64,000 nucleotides of DNA, taken from Ostrinia nubilalis. Its lineage: Eukaryota > Arthropoda > Insecta > Lepidoptera > Crambidae. The stretch is from the NCBI RefSeq assembly GCF_963855985.1, contig NC_087118.1:1178001-1242000 (forward strand), read 5' to 3'. A program made the translations under genes and the position numbers. The notes under the pieces were generated by a model. The model did no database searches, had not been told where the DNA came from, and was given only the letters and a program-made list of their open reading frames with translations. Each line of letters starts with the position of its first letter. The stretch's first letter is position 1. Positions 1 to 11,840 of the stretch are shown here, one piece after another.

Positions 1-201
1 TGGAGACGTAAATAAAAGTTGTTTCTATTTGAAGATACTGTCTTTTATTTTCGATTAAACACAGAGCTTACAAGATTGCCTATCGCCATTTTGCCTGGAA
101 TCTCGGATACACATCCTGAATAATGCTTTTACACTAGCTACGTTTGGATACGCGCTTATAATAACAAATTAAATACCGATATAAAATAACGATACATAAC
201 A
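1..201 (-). repeat. possible LTR fragment of a Copia-like element
   Basis: This stretch abuts the end of a reverse transcriptase fragment. It loosely resembles the Copia LTR seen at 41216-41408: a run ATTAAACACAG, then a GCCTATCGCCATT block, and an end in CGATACATAACA compared with CGATAACA. Similarity is patchy and the left edge is off the window, so no TSD can be tested. It may equally be unrelated AT-rich repeat DNA. Confidence 0.25.
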
Positions 202-422
202 TAACTGTTCTACCTGCAATTTCCATGAGCAATTAGAATCTAAGGTTAGTCCCAAAAACAAAGCGCATGAGGACCTCTCAACTCTTTCTCCTCCACAGAA
301 TATATTTATACTTGGAGGCACTCTTTTCGTGTTATGGAATTCCATAAATTTAGTCTTGGATACATTAATAAAGAGGTTATTACAACTCAGCCATTTTGCA
401 ACTTTGTCTACCGTATTATTAA
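202..422 (-). pseudogene. non-LTR retrotransposon A: end of the RT domain (thumb region)
   Basis: Translated on the minus strand, the sequence reads as the region after the RT palm, including NNLFINVSKTKFMEF and FLGLTLDS, which matches the motif A-L-x-V-N-x-x-K-T and the LGxxLD block of Jockey/CR1-type enzymes. It is the continuation of the RT piece at 1997-2590, from which it is separated by a TTAA-flanked transposon (423-1996). Removing that transposon with one TTAA copy rejoins the reading frame exactly. The 3' part of the gene is missing to the left of about position 202. Confidence 0.75.
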
Positions 423-1996
423 CCTTTAACTATGGACGTCGGGTCTCAGAGGCCCACCCCCCTTCCGATTTCTCGGTTTAAACACCTTCCCGCCACGTGC
501 TGCTCTCGACCATCTCAGTAGCTTCAGTTTTAGCTGTGTTTGGACGGAGGAGGCATAAAATCGCGTCTTCCGGCACTTATTACGTGAGTAATAACCATCC
601 AAAATTTTGTCCGGGCCTGGGAGACCCGATGACTATAATTTCCATACAAAAATACTTGTATGGATGTGACTTGTCAACTATTTTTTTTTATATTATAATA
701 TTAAGTAAATTGCTCTAGTTTAAGAATACTTAATGGCAGAAAGTATCTGAGTACATCAGCTACATTATTAGCCCAACCATCTAAATAACATTTCAGGAGT
801 AAGGTATTACTTGTAGACGATTCTTCTTTTGAGTTTAGATGTCTTAGAATTCACCATTGCTGCAGATTCCGATTCTGAATGGTGTACATTTTGTCTATTA
901 AAGCTCTCAAAGAAAGATAACACATTCCTGTAGAGATTATTTGTTTTTAGTGTTCTAGGCCACTGTGTATAATTTTAGTAACTTTAACCCTTGTCAAATT
1001 TTTTGATTTAGGTCCTTCAGAAATTTTGTTCATGTTTTTATGTTACATGGTTATTAATTAGCAAGGAAAAAATACTACTTTCATTTATTAATAATCGACT
1101 GTAATCAAGGAGCCTATACAGGGTGGACACGATAAGTGACCTCACTCGATTATTTCTAAACTATATACAAGATATCGAAAAACTGGTTACTGATCCTGAA
1201 AGTGCTTCACGAGCTCTTTCAAACGGCATCAGTAATAGTTTACAGAATTAACTGGATCTAGCTGAAAATTCAATGTTTTCAACCTCCATACTAAATGTAT
1301 GCCAGCCACACAATATTAGAAGTGTTAAATGTTTTTATTAAATAATAAACACTTAAAATGAACTTTTAATGCATTTTTATTAAAAATTATTCATGAAAAA
1401 CATTGGTTTCAGGCTTTATTTCCTATAATATTATCAAGACATGAGTGCCATGACTGTGGTAGTACTAAATGTATGGTACCGTTGGATAGAGCTCGTGAAG
1501 CACTTTCAGGATCAATAACCAGTTTTTGGATAACTTGTATAATTTTTAATATTATGTGGTTTTACTAAATGTATGGAAGCTGGAAACATTGAATTTTCGG
1601 ATAGATCCAGTTTATTTTGTAACCTATTATTGGTACCGTTGCATAGAGCTCGTGAAGCACTTTGAGGATCAGTAACCAGGTTTTGGATATCTTGTATAGT
1701 TTAGAAATAATCGAGTGAGATCACTTATCGTTTCCACCCTGTATGTGATGGCAAGTCAATTAACACTGAAAATTGTCTAAGTTTTTTAAATTTGCAAAAA
1801 AGTAATTAAATGATGGTTAAAATTTGATTACATTTACCACTAAATCCTTTATTAATAGTTATTAGATATATAATTATCAACTCTTCAATAAATTCAAATT
1901 AATTCAGATATGAAAATAAGAAGAATTTTAGATAGGGGTCTGTGAGACCCGACGTCCATGGGAGTGTGATTATTTTTTCACGTCCATAGTTAAAGG
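423..1996. mobile_element. non-autonomous piggyBac-like element with TTAA TSD
   Basis: TTAA stands at both edges (419-422 and 1997-2000). Both ends begin with the 17-bp terminal inverted repeat CCTTTAACTATGGACGT, and the block ATGGACGTCGGGTCTCA recurs just inside each end, with about 30 extra bases on the right. TTAA targeting and a CCY terminus are hallmarks of the piggyBac superfamily. No transposase is visible. The element is enlarged by a second TIR element at 1119-1741. It sits inside the RT of non-LTR A, and its removal restores the frame. Confidence 0.82.
1119..1741. mobile_element. Tc1/mariner-type MITE nested in the piggyBac-like element
   Basis: The ends are inverted repeats of about 70 bp starting CAGGGTGGACACGATAAGTG, and TA lies at both flanks (1117-1118 and 1742-1743). 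No coding sequence is present. Inside, a block of about 70 bp (GGTACCGTTG-ATAGAGCTCG and onward) occurs twice in direct orientation, at about 1476 and 1631, so one subterminal region was duplicated. The TA duplication and TIR style suggest mobilisation by a Tc1/mariner transposase supplied in trans. Confidence 0.75.
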
Positions 1997-2590
1997 TTAA
2001 TGTCAAATTCATAATTTGTAATGTCATTACAAGTGATAGTAATCGAAATGTCATCAGCAAATAATATTGTTTGAAATTCAGTTACATTCGGCAGGTCATT
2101 AATGTAAATAAGAAACAGAAGTGGCCCTAAAATGCTTCCTTGAGGTACACCGTATGAATTTATCTTTGGATATGACCCAAAGTATTTTAGTTTTTTAGAT
2201 TTTTTATCGACTTTGGATATTTCGACATATTGTCGTCGGTTATCTAGGTAACTACTTAGCCATTGCAGTGCACGACCTCTCAGGCCATAAGACTCGCATT
2301 TCCGCAGAAGTCTCTCATGGCAGACATAATCAAAGGCTTTGGTCATATCAAACAGTACCACCGCTACATGATCTCCTTTATCAATTGTTTCCGTAATAGT
2401 TTTGATCAAATTAAATGCAGCTAAGGTTGTTGATTTACCTTTTTGAAAACCATTTTGATTATCTTTTATGACGTGATGCTTTTGCAAAAATAGTGAGTCT
2501 TTTATGCATAGCTTTCTCAAACATTTTACTAAATATCGGGATCAAAGTTATAGGACGGTAATTACTTACTTCTGCCTTGTCTCCTTTTTA
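1997..2590 (-). pseudogene. non-LTR retrotransposon A: RT palm
   Basis: A minus-strand frame contains the successive RT blocks: SNYRPITLIPIFSKMFEKA, NGFQKGKSTTLAAF, VVLFDMTKAFDYVCHE, GVPQGSILGPLLFLIYINDL and LFADDIS with the catalytic FADD. There is one frameshift near 2480, between the FEKA and QKHHV blocks. The upstream (N-terminal) border at about 2590 falls in PIHK-KGDK, and the matching N-terminal side ends at 56723, 54 kb away. The family is Jockey/CR1-like; I cannot place the clade more exactly. Confidence 0.8.
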
Positions 2591-3369
2591 TTACAAGCTT
2601 TATTTATTTTTATTATTATTATTACAAGCTTTATATTGACTTCACTTGTTAGTATGTGTGGGACAAATCTTGCAACTGAATTTAAGACCACTTCTCCTCA
2701 ACCAATAGAGCTGAAATTTGGTATACTTATGTAAGTACGATGACAATGCAATGTTATGGTACCATTGAGCTGGTCTGATGATGGAGTCAGGAGGTGGCCA
2801 TAGAAACTCCTAAACGAAACGGCGGAATCGCATCGAGTTTGGGATCGTTGGATTTGTCTTTTCGAGCAGTTTAGTGCTAGATGATGTCCAGGGTCCTGAT
2901 GATGGATTAGGGAGGTGGCCATAGGAACTCCTTAACGAAACGGCAGAAACTCATCGAGTTTGGGTTCGTTGGATTTTTCTTTTCGAGCAGTTTAGTGCTA
3001 GATGATGTCCAGGGTCCTGATGATGGATTAGGGAGGTGGCCATAGGAACTCCTAAACGAAACGGCAGAAACTCATCGAGTTTGGGTTCGTTGGATTTTTC
3101 TTTTCGAGCAGTTTAGTGCTAGATGATGTCCAGGGTCCTGATGATGGATTAGGGAGGTGGCCATAGGAACTCCTAAACGAAACGGCAGAAACTCATCGAG
3201 TTTGGGTTCGTTGGATTTGTCTTTTCGAGCAGTTTAGTGCTAGATAATGTCCAGGGTCCTGATGATGGATTTGGGAGGTGGCCATAGGAAATCCTAAACG
3301 AAAAGGCAGAAACTCATCGAGTTTGGGTTCGTTGGATTTGTCTTTTCAAGCAGTTTAGTGCTAGATGAT
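2591..3369. repeat. 121-bp satellite array, left part, with its leader
   Basis: Five monomers start at 2776, 2897, 3018, 3139 and 3260, a period of exactly 121 bp. Each carries TGATGATGG, GGTGGCCATAGGAACTCC, AAACGAAACGGC and a closing TGCTAGATGATGTCCAGGG. A leader (2591-2775) contains GAGCTGAAATTTGGTATAC and a microsatellite-like TTATTATTATT run. The last monomer is cut at TGCTAGATGAT by the Jockey B insertion, and the array resumes at 56314. Leader and monomers look like a repeat widespread in Lepidoptera, often associated with Helitron-like elements; that assignment is from memory. Confidence 0.75.
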
Positions 3370-3671
3370 TTTTTTTGAAGGGACGCGCGCTGGTAGCTTG
3401 AAGAGCTTTTCCAGCTTCACCGGGCAGAGTGGCGAGTACAGAAGGTAATCTAGCCGTTTGGCGATCATCGGTGCGCGCCGCGTCGGTCGCAGACCGACGT
3501 TCGCGATCGGGCCGTATCGAGCGCATAATGCGCCGATCAGTGGCGAACCCAACTAGAGGGTTGCCCACCGCGGTGTTGGACCAAAGTCCAGCCTACGGTG
3601 GGCTCACTCTAGTGGGCCCGATCGTGGGGGACTACGGACGCGACCTGAGGGTGCCACGGTAGGCTCGGACC

Positions 3672-4027
3672 TCAACTCAGGCCGTGTCCGGGGGACGGAT
3701 AGGGGAGAACCGGCCCAGTACATGTCTGTACCGTCCGAAATGGAAGGCAGGGCCTCGTACTCGCCGGCGAGAGTACGGTGTAACGAGCTACTGTGTTGTA
3801 ACGAACTACTCCAGTTGGCGTGCTTAAGGCAGTGATGTCTGATGTGTTCAGAAATTCGGTAATAGGATCGTCTGGGTCGTCTAGGACGTGCCTAGGTCGT
3901 CGGTATTGGGCAGCGACATCTTTCTGGGGTGTGTACGAGGCGGCGCTAACGATAAGAGGGTTCTTGTGGTTGATCGCTTTATCAAAGTAGCGGCGAGATG
4001 CTTCTTTCATAAAGTGTCAATCGATGG
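3672..4027 (-). pseudogene. Jockey B: C-terminus of the RT protein
   Basis: The minus-strand frame starting near 4010 reads KEASRRYFDKAINHKNPLI followed by VSAASYTP, the standard tail of Jockey-family RT proteins after the thumb. The coding sequence directly continues the fragment ending EIPS at 55683, once the LTR1 element and one GATGG copy are removed, apart from a one-base frameshift at about 4011. Downstream, 3377-3671 is GC-rich 3' UTR before the oligo(T). Confidence 0.75.
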
Positions 4028-4190
4028 TGTGGTGTCTTAAATAAAACACTGGTATATGTTCACTGTGTAAGTTAGTGCAAGCACTGACGTCCGTCCCGTG
4101 TGGCGGCCCGACTACGACTGCCCCCCACCGCGCCGTACTAGTCAGTGTTGCCATAGCGCACACTCTTTATTTGTGTAGTAGTACACCACA
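4028..4190 (-). repeat. 3' LTR of LTR1
   Basis: This 163-bp repeat with TG...CA ends has terminal inverted TGTGGTG/CACCACA. It is identical to the copy at 55520-55682 except for GTAAGTTAG versus GTAAGCTAG. The minus orientation is set by PBS and PPT. The unit contains AATAAA-like stretches in both directions. Confidence 0.9.
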
Positions 4191-4200
4191 TCTCTTCCTT
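4191..4200 (-). other. polypurine tract of LTR1
   Basis: On the minus strand AAGGAAGAGA lies immediately upstream of the 3' LTR. It is the expected site for second-strand priming. Confidence 0.6.
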
Positions 4201-6332
4201 ATTTTAATTGATTCGAGACAAGCTATATTATAATTAATGCAACTACTAAATTAAGGTACATTGGTTTGTAATAACTAGTAAGTAGGTACTTTCTACAAGC
4301 TTACAAATTATACACAAACATTTTGCTTATTCAATTTCCTGACACGTTACTCATCTTCCTTTCAATTAAATTGAAACAAGTCAAAAGGTCAAAATATTCA
4401 ACCATCTTTGGACAATAGCCCATTAATGATCTGTAATACTTAATTAGTAAGTAGGTACTTTCTATAAGCTTACAAATTACACATAAATATTTTACCTCTT
4501 CAATTTCCTGACACGTTACACATCTTCCTTTCAATTAAATTGAAACAAGTCAAAAGGTCAAATTAATATTCAACCATTTTTGGACAAAATAGCCAATTTA
4601 TCAAATAAAATATTAGACTCAAACATCACAACATTATTATTTGACCTCAAATAAGTTAATAAATAGTAGGTGTGTCTACTTATTACATTACGAATTTCCC
4701 ACAAGATAGGTATAGGTATCTCAAATTAATATGTCAATTATTTTTCTTACAATTTTAATTTCCTTAGTGGAGGCCTAGGATACGCGCCATGATAAACTTT
4801 TTTATAAACTTTGAATGATAAGCCCATACGTCTGTTGTCTAAAATCATGGAAAGATTCCATCAGGGTGCGCATCCTAGCTCAGCTGATCTAGTTAAATAC
4901 AATAAAAATAAAGTTTCATCTACCACTGCTTCGGAACAGTAAGTGGGCCAGTGCTGAGAAGAAGCAGCGCAAGAAACTCAGTCACCTCTGTGGGCCGCTT
5001 TTAAAGGCTTTACTAGTATTTTATATATTGATGCGAGCGAGCGAAGATAGTTATCATATTCGGATCATTTACCTTTATACAGTTTGTGGCACAAAATATA
5101 GTGCGTTCACTACTCCCACAGGTTAATCTTATGTAATCTGAAATGTGTAGGCAGGCACATCACTCACACTTTTTCATAGACTTGTCTTTATTTTGCCATG
5201 AAATATGAACTGTGAAGCTACTGTCTCACTGACTGACTTGCTGACAAGGTTTCGATATTATGTTGTTGAATTTCTCAATAAATGACACTTACGTGTGAAT
5301 AACAACGCTGTTGAATAATTACACAATTATTTTCAACGTTCATTATTTGTATGCTACCGAGTTAATGAATTCCTATCGTTGTTATATGCATTTTTTAGAC
5401 ATAATTATGATGTATGAGACTTGAAGTTATAAATGTCTATTCTTTTCGAAATTAAAATGATCTGTCACGCATATATTATATTGTATGTATAATATTATGT
5501 AATATCATTTTGGTAGCGTTTGATTTTCCAAACGACCGCCGGCACCGCGTGCCTTTCAATTTTCATCAAACATTACAGGTTTTATAACCATTTTGGTAGT
5601 TATTGGTTTCCCAAACCACCACCGGCACCGAGTGCGCTTCGATTTTCATCGAATCATCACTGGTTCTAGACCCATATTGTTTTCCCATTTAAGGCGTCAC
5701 TGGACTATGTCAAACATATCAAAACCAAAAGCATCCAAATCGGTGCAGCCGTTCACAAATTTTAGCAGGGAAAAATTAAATGAACAGCCATCTTTTTTTT
5801 TTTAATAATGTAATATTGTATTATTGGCATAGCAACATAATATTCACATAGGATAGGTATATATTTTTGTTTTTTTAGGCTAAGTGTACGAATGTCTGTA
5901 TAGTTTGTCTGTATATTATAATATGTCTAACGGTACCATCCGCGGTAGAACATTATTATTGAAACTGACTCAGATACTGGATACCTGTATTATCGTGACA
6001 TTGGTTCTGCTAATAAAATATTTCGTCGGCTGATTGCAAGAAGTCATTAACTACAAAAAGTCATTAAGTGTCCATACTAGCATGGCGATATTGGCCGCGA
6101 CTTATACTATATTATGCAAAAATCGCTGAATGGATATCTGCCGTACTTTGGAAGATTTATTTTTGTAAAACTTGATAAATCCAGTATCGTCAATTTTTAT
6201 AGCATTAAAATAATTATTGTCCATTAATGATTTTGTGTCGTAACATAGTCGATACACATTTTGTTTTGACTAACTGCCAGAACTTAATAAAGATTTATAA
6301 TGACTTTTTGTGTAAAAAACTTTGGAACTAAA
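4201..6332. other. internal non-coding region of LTR1 with local duplications
   Basis: No convincing gene is seen. A 145-150 bp block starting TAGTAAGTAGGTAC occurs at about 4276 and 4445 (period 169). A repeat shared with 26.77 kb (GGCCAGTGCTGAGAAGAAGC) lies near 4950. A block beginning CATTTTGGTAG is duplicated near 5507 and 5590, and a string AAATCGGTGCAGCCGTTCAC near 5737 resembles a widespread lepidopteran repeat. The rest is AT-rich. Confidence 0.5.
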
Positions 6333-7605
6333 TAGTGATAAAATCTGAGTTATGTCTACAAACTGTTTTCGAGAGTCATCACGAACCGTCTCGCGCGTAG
6401 GTTCGATGACTTCCAGCCTCCCGAACAAGCCGGATTCCAAAAAGGTTATAGTACCATAGACCACATCCATACGCTGCGGCAGGTTATACAGAAGACAGGA
6501 GTATAACTTGCCACTATGCTTGGCGTTCGTGGACTATGAGAAGGCCTTCGATTCGATTGAGACTTGGGCAGTGTTACTATCTCTCCAGCGGTGCCGTATT
6601 GACTATCGGTATATCGAGGTGCTGAAGTGCCTGTACAAAAACGCCACCATGTCAGTCCGAGTACAGGAGCAGAGCACGAAAGCGATTCCACTGCAGCGAG
6701 GCGTTAGGCAGGGAGATGTTATATCTCCGAAACTGTTCACCGCTGCATTGGAAGACGCTTTCAAACTCCTGGAATGGAAAGGATTCGGCATAAACATTAA
6801 TGGCGAGTACATAATCACCTTCGGTTTGCCGACGATATTGTGGTCATGGCAGAATCGTTGGAAGATCTTGGCACAATGCTCGAAGACCTCAATCGAGTTT
6901 CCCAACAGGTAGGCCTGAGGATGAACATGGACAAAACGAAGCTTATGTCGAATGTCCATGTTGCGCCCTACCCAGTTTCAGTTGGGAGCTCAACTCTCGA
7001 GATTGTTGACAAGTATGTCTACCTCGGACAAACGATCCAGCTAGGTAGGTCCAATTTTGAGAATCCAACTCGGCTGGGCAGCGTTCGGGAAACTACGTAA
7101 CATCTTTTCGTCCAAAATACCGCAGTGCCTGAAGACGAAAGTCTACAACCAATGTGTGTTACCAGTGATAACTTATGGCTCGGAAACGTGGCCTCTCACC
7201 ATAGGCCTTATACAGAAGCTGAAAGTTGCACAGCGTGCTATGGAGAGGGCTATGGCTACGCTTGGTGTTTCTTTGCGAGATCGAATCAGAAATGAGGAAA
7301 TCCGTAAACGAACTAAAGTCGCTGACATAGCCCGACGGATTAGAAAGCTGAAGTGGCAATGGACAGGGCATATAGTACGCAGAACTGACGGCCGATGGGG
7401 CAGCAAGGTTCTGGAATGGAGGCCGCGTACCGGAAAACGCAGCGTAGGACGTCCACCTACAAGGTGGACCGACGACATCATAAAGGTAGCAGGGAAGCGC
7501 TGGATGCAGGCCGCTACCAATCGATCAACGTGGAAAGCATTAGGGGAGGCCTATGTTCAGCAGTGGACGTCCTATGGCTGAAATGATGATTATGATTGTT
7601 TATTA
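6333..7605 (+). pseudogene. RTE-type non-LTR retrotransposon, 5'-truncated, frameshifted
   Basis: Plus-strand frames give RT blocks in order: FQPPEQAGFQKGYSTIDHIH, LAFVDYEKAFDSIE, LQRGVRQGDVISPKLF, RFADDIVVMAES with the catalytic ADD, LGLR-like NMDKTKLM, and the long C-terminus with VITYGSETWPL and GHIVRRTDGRWG followed by GRPPTRWTDD. Frames shift near 6498, 6835 and 7055. The stop is at 7579-7581, and the tail GCAGTGGACGTCCTATGGCTG then ATGATGATTATGATT is the usual RTE 3' end. The endonuclease is missing. It lies in the non-coding body of LTR1 and is dead. Confidence 0.85.
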
Positions 7606-9373
7606 TATTATTTTAAACGTAATTTAACTTGATTTAACATGTATCACGGTAATCCGATAAAGTAAAAAGTAATTACTTCTTGGTTTGTTATAGTTGGCCG
7701 TCAGTCAAAAGACATTAACTTCATATTTAGATTTTTTTTAAATACTGTGTACGTTATTTTGAAATGCCAGTAACTAAAAATGATTACTAAGACTTATTTT
7801 TATGTATCGGCATTTTCATTGCGGCGCTACCTATTATATATTTTTTTTAAATGGTTTTTTTCTCTCCAAACTTCATTAAGCTATTTCTCGAAATCACGTT
7901 TTTGCTAGTTAATTACTTCTTGCAATCAACCGACGATTTGATTAGATTTGACTTAATTTGCTGACAAGGCTGATCACATTTCTCAATTATATTGACTTCT
8001 TTATTCTTAAGAAGAAATAATATAGGTACATTTATTTGCACATTAAAACAGCAAATTACAAATTTGGACAGCGTATAAATTAATTTGGTAACAATGCCAA
8101 AAGGGCTTCCACCCAGCATAATGCCGCAGTGCGTAGCACTACAACGCTAGTTTCAAGTGGTTGCTGAGAGAAGAGGTATGTACCTATCTCAAAATATTCA
8201 TTTTCATCAAAGTTGATTCAGTAGTGTAGTTATTAGTCATAATAGCTGTAAAATATTGTCTATCTAAGTTAACGATTTACTTTCCAATATATATATATAC
8301 AAACATTTCACAATTAATTTCTACCCCTTTTTTATTCCCACATATATCACGTCCTTCCACGACTAGCAATTTTGATTTACAACGTTAATTATTTATTAGC
8401 ACCGGTCGATAATTAATCATTTTGTGCATGCTAGTGATTATCGCACCCCTGCTACTAAGTAGTTATCAGTTATATTTTTCAATATACAAAACGAACATCA
8501 GTGCCAAGGAACAACTGCCATTTTTCGATAATAGTTATTGTGATGAAAATCGCTTGTATATAATCGTTCCACATGATGGCTAATATATAACATCGGCTTT
8601 ATTCCTGGCTATACAAAATGACTATTACAACCCTGCCTTTTATACGCCTTTGTACCTTTGATAATGTACCCTTAGTGATTGATTGGTGATAACCATTGAG
8701 GTAATTTATACAAATTATAGAACACTACACTACTTAGGTAGGTATGATCCATACAATATCAGCGATTTAGTTGCTTGCCAGCTTTAGACGTGTTATTAAA
8801 GTTATAACACTTTTCTTTCTTTCTTGAAATACCTTAATGTGAAATGTATTTGTGCTGTGACTGTGACAAAATGCTGTGATGTGAAGATGTTGCATACATA
8901 AACTCAAGGAATACGGCAAAGTGCCAAGGAATAACTTCCCATCGGATAAATAAGATTCCTGGATGGCTCAAACTTGGAGTGAAAATGTGGTTATGTTCTC
9001 CAGTCGATGGACCACATGATGTCGTGCCCTGCGTGCCCAATCAACTGCACGCGGGAAGATGTATGCTATTGAGAACACCACTCTTGAAGCGGAGTTTTGG
9101 GCTGACACTGTATAGGTTTGTTGTGGACACAACAAGAAGAATAATAATTTGATGTTTTAAAATTCAATGCAATCACCATATTTGTCAGACGCTATAATAT
9201 CTACATCTGACCAACGATACAGCGCTGTGTCAACTGCATAAACAATTTGGTTTGACTTTTCAAAATGGAGTAGGTACGACTTTTGTGTACCGTCCTCTAG
9301 TTCACATTTGACACAGTAAACAGGTGTACCGATTAGTTTCTTTTTTAGTGGGACCTAAGTAGGTAAACGACAT
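7606..9373. other. AT-rich internal region of LTR1, no gene seen
   Basis: I see no supported coding region, long inverted repeat or TSD pair here. A phrase GTGCCAAGGAA(C/T)AACT occurs twice (near 8501 and 8920). A more GC-rich patch lies at 8930-9060, but its frames are short and match nothing I recognise. Confidence 0.4.
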
Positions 9374-9407
9374 TTATTTTATATATATATATATATAAAA
9401 TAAAATA

Positions 9408-9455
<48 letters not shown>
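9374..9455. repeat. (TA)n microsatellite
   Basis: Two runs of alternating T and A are separated by AAAATAAAATAAATAA, giving about 80 bp of nearly pure TA. This is seen directly. Confidence 0.95.
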
Positions 9456-9458
<3 letters not shown>

Positions 9459-9859
9459 ACTTTGGTTTGTCTGACAATACTGATTCTTAATTGTTTTCAG
9501 AATCAGGCACAGATTGGTTGCAATATAGAGAAATTGATGATTATGGGCACGCTGTACTTGTATACCACCTTATGAGTGCCGTATGCACAATTCACTGGCT
9601 CACCGTCACACTGCTGACGTCTACCATTATTACTTCTAATTTGACAGAGATCAGTTGACAACCTATCACTTGTGCGCGTGATACAGTACTGTAGGTACTT
9701 TGTAAATATTTTCGATGGAAGTCACGTCCATTTTTTTTTATAATAGATATTCTAGGCTACGTCAAATTTAATGGTTACCACATCTCTTCATCAATCATAA
9801 ATCATCATCACAATTTCAAAAAGAAAACCGAGACCAACAAAAACAGCTGTTTGTACTGT

Positions 9860-10761
9860 CACAGAATAAGTAATAGTACAGGTACAGAAGGATTACTCCG
9901 CAAGACGATTTAAATAAATGCGAGTCTTGCTACGACGCGATACAGTGGAATTCAGCTCGCACAGCACTACGTACCTACAATTTTATTCACCTACAAGTTT
10001 TGTCTCTTTCTATCGCGTGCCTCTGAACTCTTCTTACGCTGTTAGGGTTGCTGTCTAGTGAAAAAATAATTAATCTATAAGCCTGACCAGGAACACAGAA
10101 TAAGTAGTAGTACAGGTACAGAAGGATTACTCCGCAAGACGATTTAAATAAATGCGAGTCTTGCTACGACGCGATACAGTGGAATTCAGCTCGCACAGCA
10201 CTACGTACCTACAATTTTATTCACCTACAAGTTTTGTCTCTTTCTATCGCGTGCCTCTGAACTCTTCTTACGCTGTTAGGGTTGCTGTCTAGTGAAAAAA
10301 TAATTAATCTACTTATTTGTAATGACCTACGTATGTAGGTAAGTATGCATTCATTATGGTAAACCTTGGGAGAGGCCTTTGTCCAGCGGTGGACGTCATT
10401 TGGGTGAAACGAACGAACGCATTCTGAGCAGTAGTCATGGTAGGTTAGGTTCCTATAGTATCCTAAGAATTATTGATTACCTACATGGCCAACATACCTT
10501 TCAGCATCTTTGGGAAGCGAAAAAAAAAGATAAATCCGGTAGATTACTTTTCGAATTTAAACACCCGAACGCCGCACAATATTTCTTTCTCTTTATGTCC
10601 ATTTTTAAATAATACTTCGATCATAGAATTATAATCATACTACAACGCACGCCAGCGTCCTGACGAGCGCGCGCGTGACACTCGACTGATATAATACCCG
10701 CCGGCGGGGCGCTTCGCTGTAGGTAATTATCGGATGTACCGCGCGGAGTGAGCCAGGCCTG
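9860..10761. mobile_element. unclassified small element with 7-bp TSD, long copy
   Basis: The element runs from CACAGAATAAG to GAGCCAGGCCTG and is flanked by GTACTGT on both sides (9853-9859, 10762-10768). A second copy at 47162-47831 has the same ends and a different 7-bp TSD. In this copy the first 218 bp are repeated in tandem (9860-10077 and 10094-10311). It contains a segment like the RTE 3' end (GAGAGGCCTTTGTCCAGC) and a GC-rich 3' part with CCGCCGGCGGGGCG. No coding or clear TIR is seen. The constant 7-bp TSD points to a DNA transposon rather than a SINE. Confidence 0.75.
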
Positions 10762-10768
10762 GTACTGT

Positions 10769-11002
10769 GTGAGATATTGTTTTACTTTTTTTTTTGACGG
10801 TTCATAGCTTGTCTCTGACAATTCACAACTTGCCTCGCTTTTTTTTTTTTACTGATACAATACTTCAATTTTTTTTTTTGACGGGAAATCATTATAATAT
10901 CATGAAAGTTTAAAATATTATCTTGTCTCGGGTCATGTCAGTTCGTTGGAGTAGGTACTTTGTAATAAATTATGATATTTTTTTGTCTACTAACCTTAAA
11001 TA
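10769..11002. other. T-rich spacer of LTR1
   Basis: Three poly-T tracts, two of them leading into TTTGACGG. No feature is recognised before the LTR2 element starts. Confidence 0.4.
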
Positions 11003-11006
11003 GATA

Positions 11007-11369
11007 TGTCGCAGACGGTCATGAGTACGGACACTAAAGTGAAACGCAAGTGCGCCACCTAGCGGCGAATCGGCGCAACACCGCTTTGGCGCGCTTTGAC
11101 AGAGTCGTAACGGTCACGGCGGGACGGATCGAACTCACTTTCGCTCCGGACGCCGACAAGAGAAGACATCGTCACGGAACTGTCCCACGTTTCACCTAGT
11201 GCCTATTTTATCGCTCGACGAAGTCTAGATTGTAGTACTAAGAACTAAGTGCTGATGTTGAACTCTGTTTGACGATTATTAAAAGTGTTCGAACACAAGT
11301 CTCATTCTCATTGCACGATACCCTATTTCGCCCACAATATCTGAGGTTCGAATCCCTGACGAGCCGACA
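11007..11369 (+). repeat. 5' LTR of LTR2
   Basis: TG...CA ends with inverted TGTCG/CGACA. Near its 3' end is GGTTCGAATCC, a perfect tRNA T-arm/B-box match. Compared with the right LTR it has GGCGCGCTTTG for GGAGCGCTTCG and two extra A in ATTATTAAAAG. Confidence 0.85.
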
Positions 11370-11679
11370 TCAGAATTGGGATCGAATCGTGCAATTGAGA
11401 TCACTTTCAACGATATTGGAACCAACACGCTAAGGAAGACGCCAACATTTGCGACGTGCTATTTTGGACCAACAAAATAAGAACATACCTACCTATACCT
11501 ACTACCGGCAAGCTCCTTTGGCATCCAGGAATCGCTCGCTCGCTGGTCGTTCACTGGGCCTCGACCAATGTCGTCTCACCCGGTGGGCTAGTACCGCGCT
11601 GAGGGCGGAACAGTGGTGTCAAAGTCGAGCTGAGGGTATGCCCGGAATATAACTGGCCAGAAGAATGAAGAATCAGCAT

Positions 11680-11840
11680 AGATGACCCGGGGCGATGGTC
11701 AAGCTCGCAGCGTTGGACCGGCGCAGGACGGCGGTCAAGCTCACAGCATTGGACTGGCGCGGGGTGGTGGTCAAGCTCACAGCAATGGACGGCGGCGGCG
11801 GTCAAGTGGAGAACATTGGACCGGCGCGGCGCGGAACGAG
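11680..11840 (+). repeat. GC-rich minisatellite in the LTR2 leader
   Basis: About three and a half imperfect copies of a unit near 47 bp (GGTCAAGCTCACAGCATTGG followed by ACCGGCGCGG). Open frames exist on both strands because the unit lacks stops, but the codon pattern only mirrors the repeat. Confidence 0.7.

Noticed and set aside
3429..3662. 77-codon open frame on the plus strand
   Set aside because: It lies in the GC-rich 3' UTR of Jockey B and has no protein-like features.
8834..9040. 68-codon minus frame
   Set aside because: No start context, motif or splice signal; no recognised family.
9374..9455. regulatory TATA cluster
   Set aside because: It is a plain TA microsatellite.
11339..11369. 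tRNA gene
   Set aside because: There is a B box, but no A box, acceptor stem or cloverleaf upstream.
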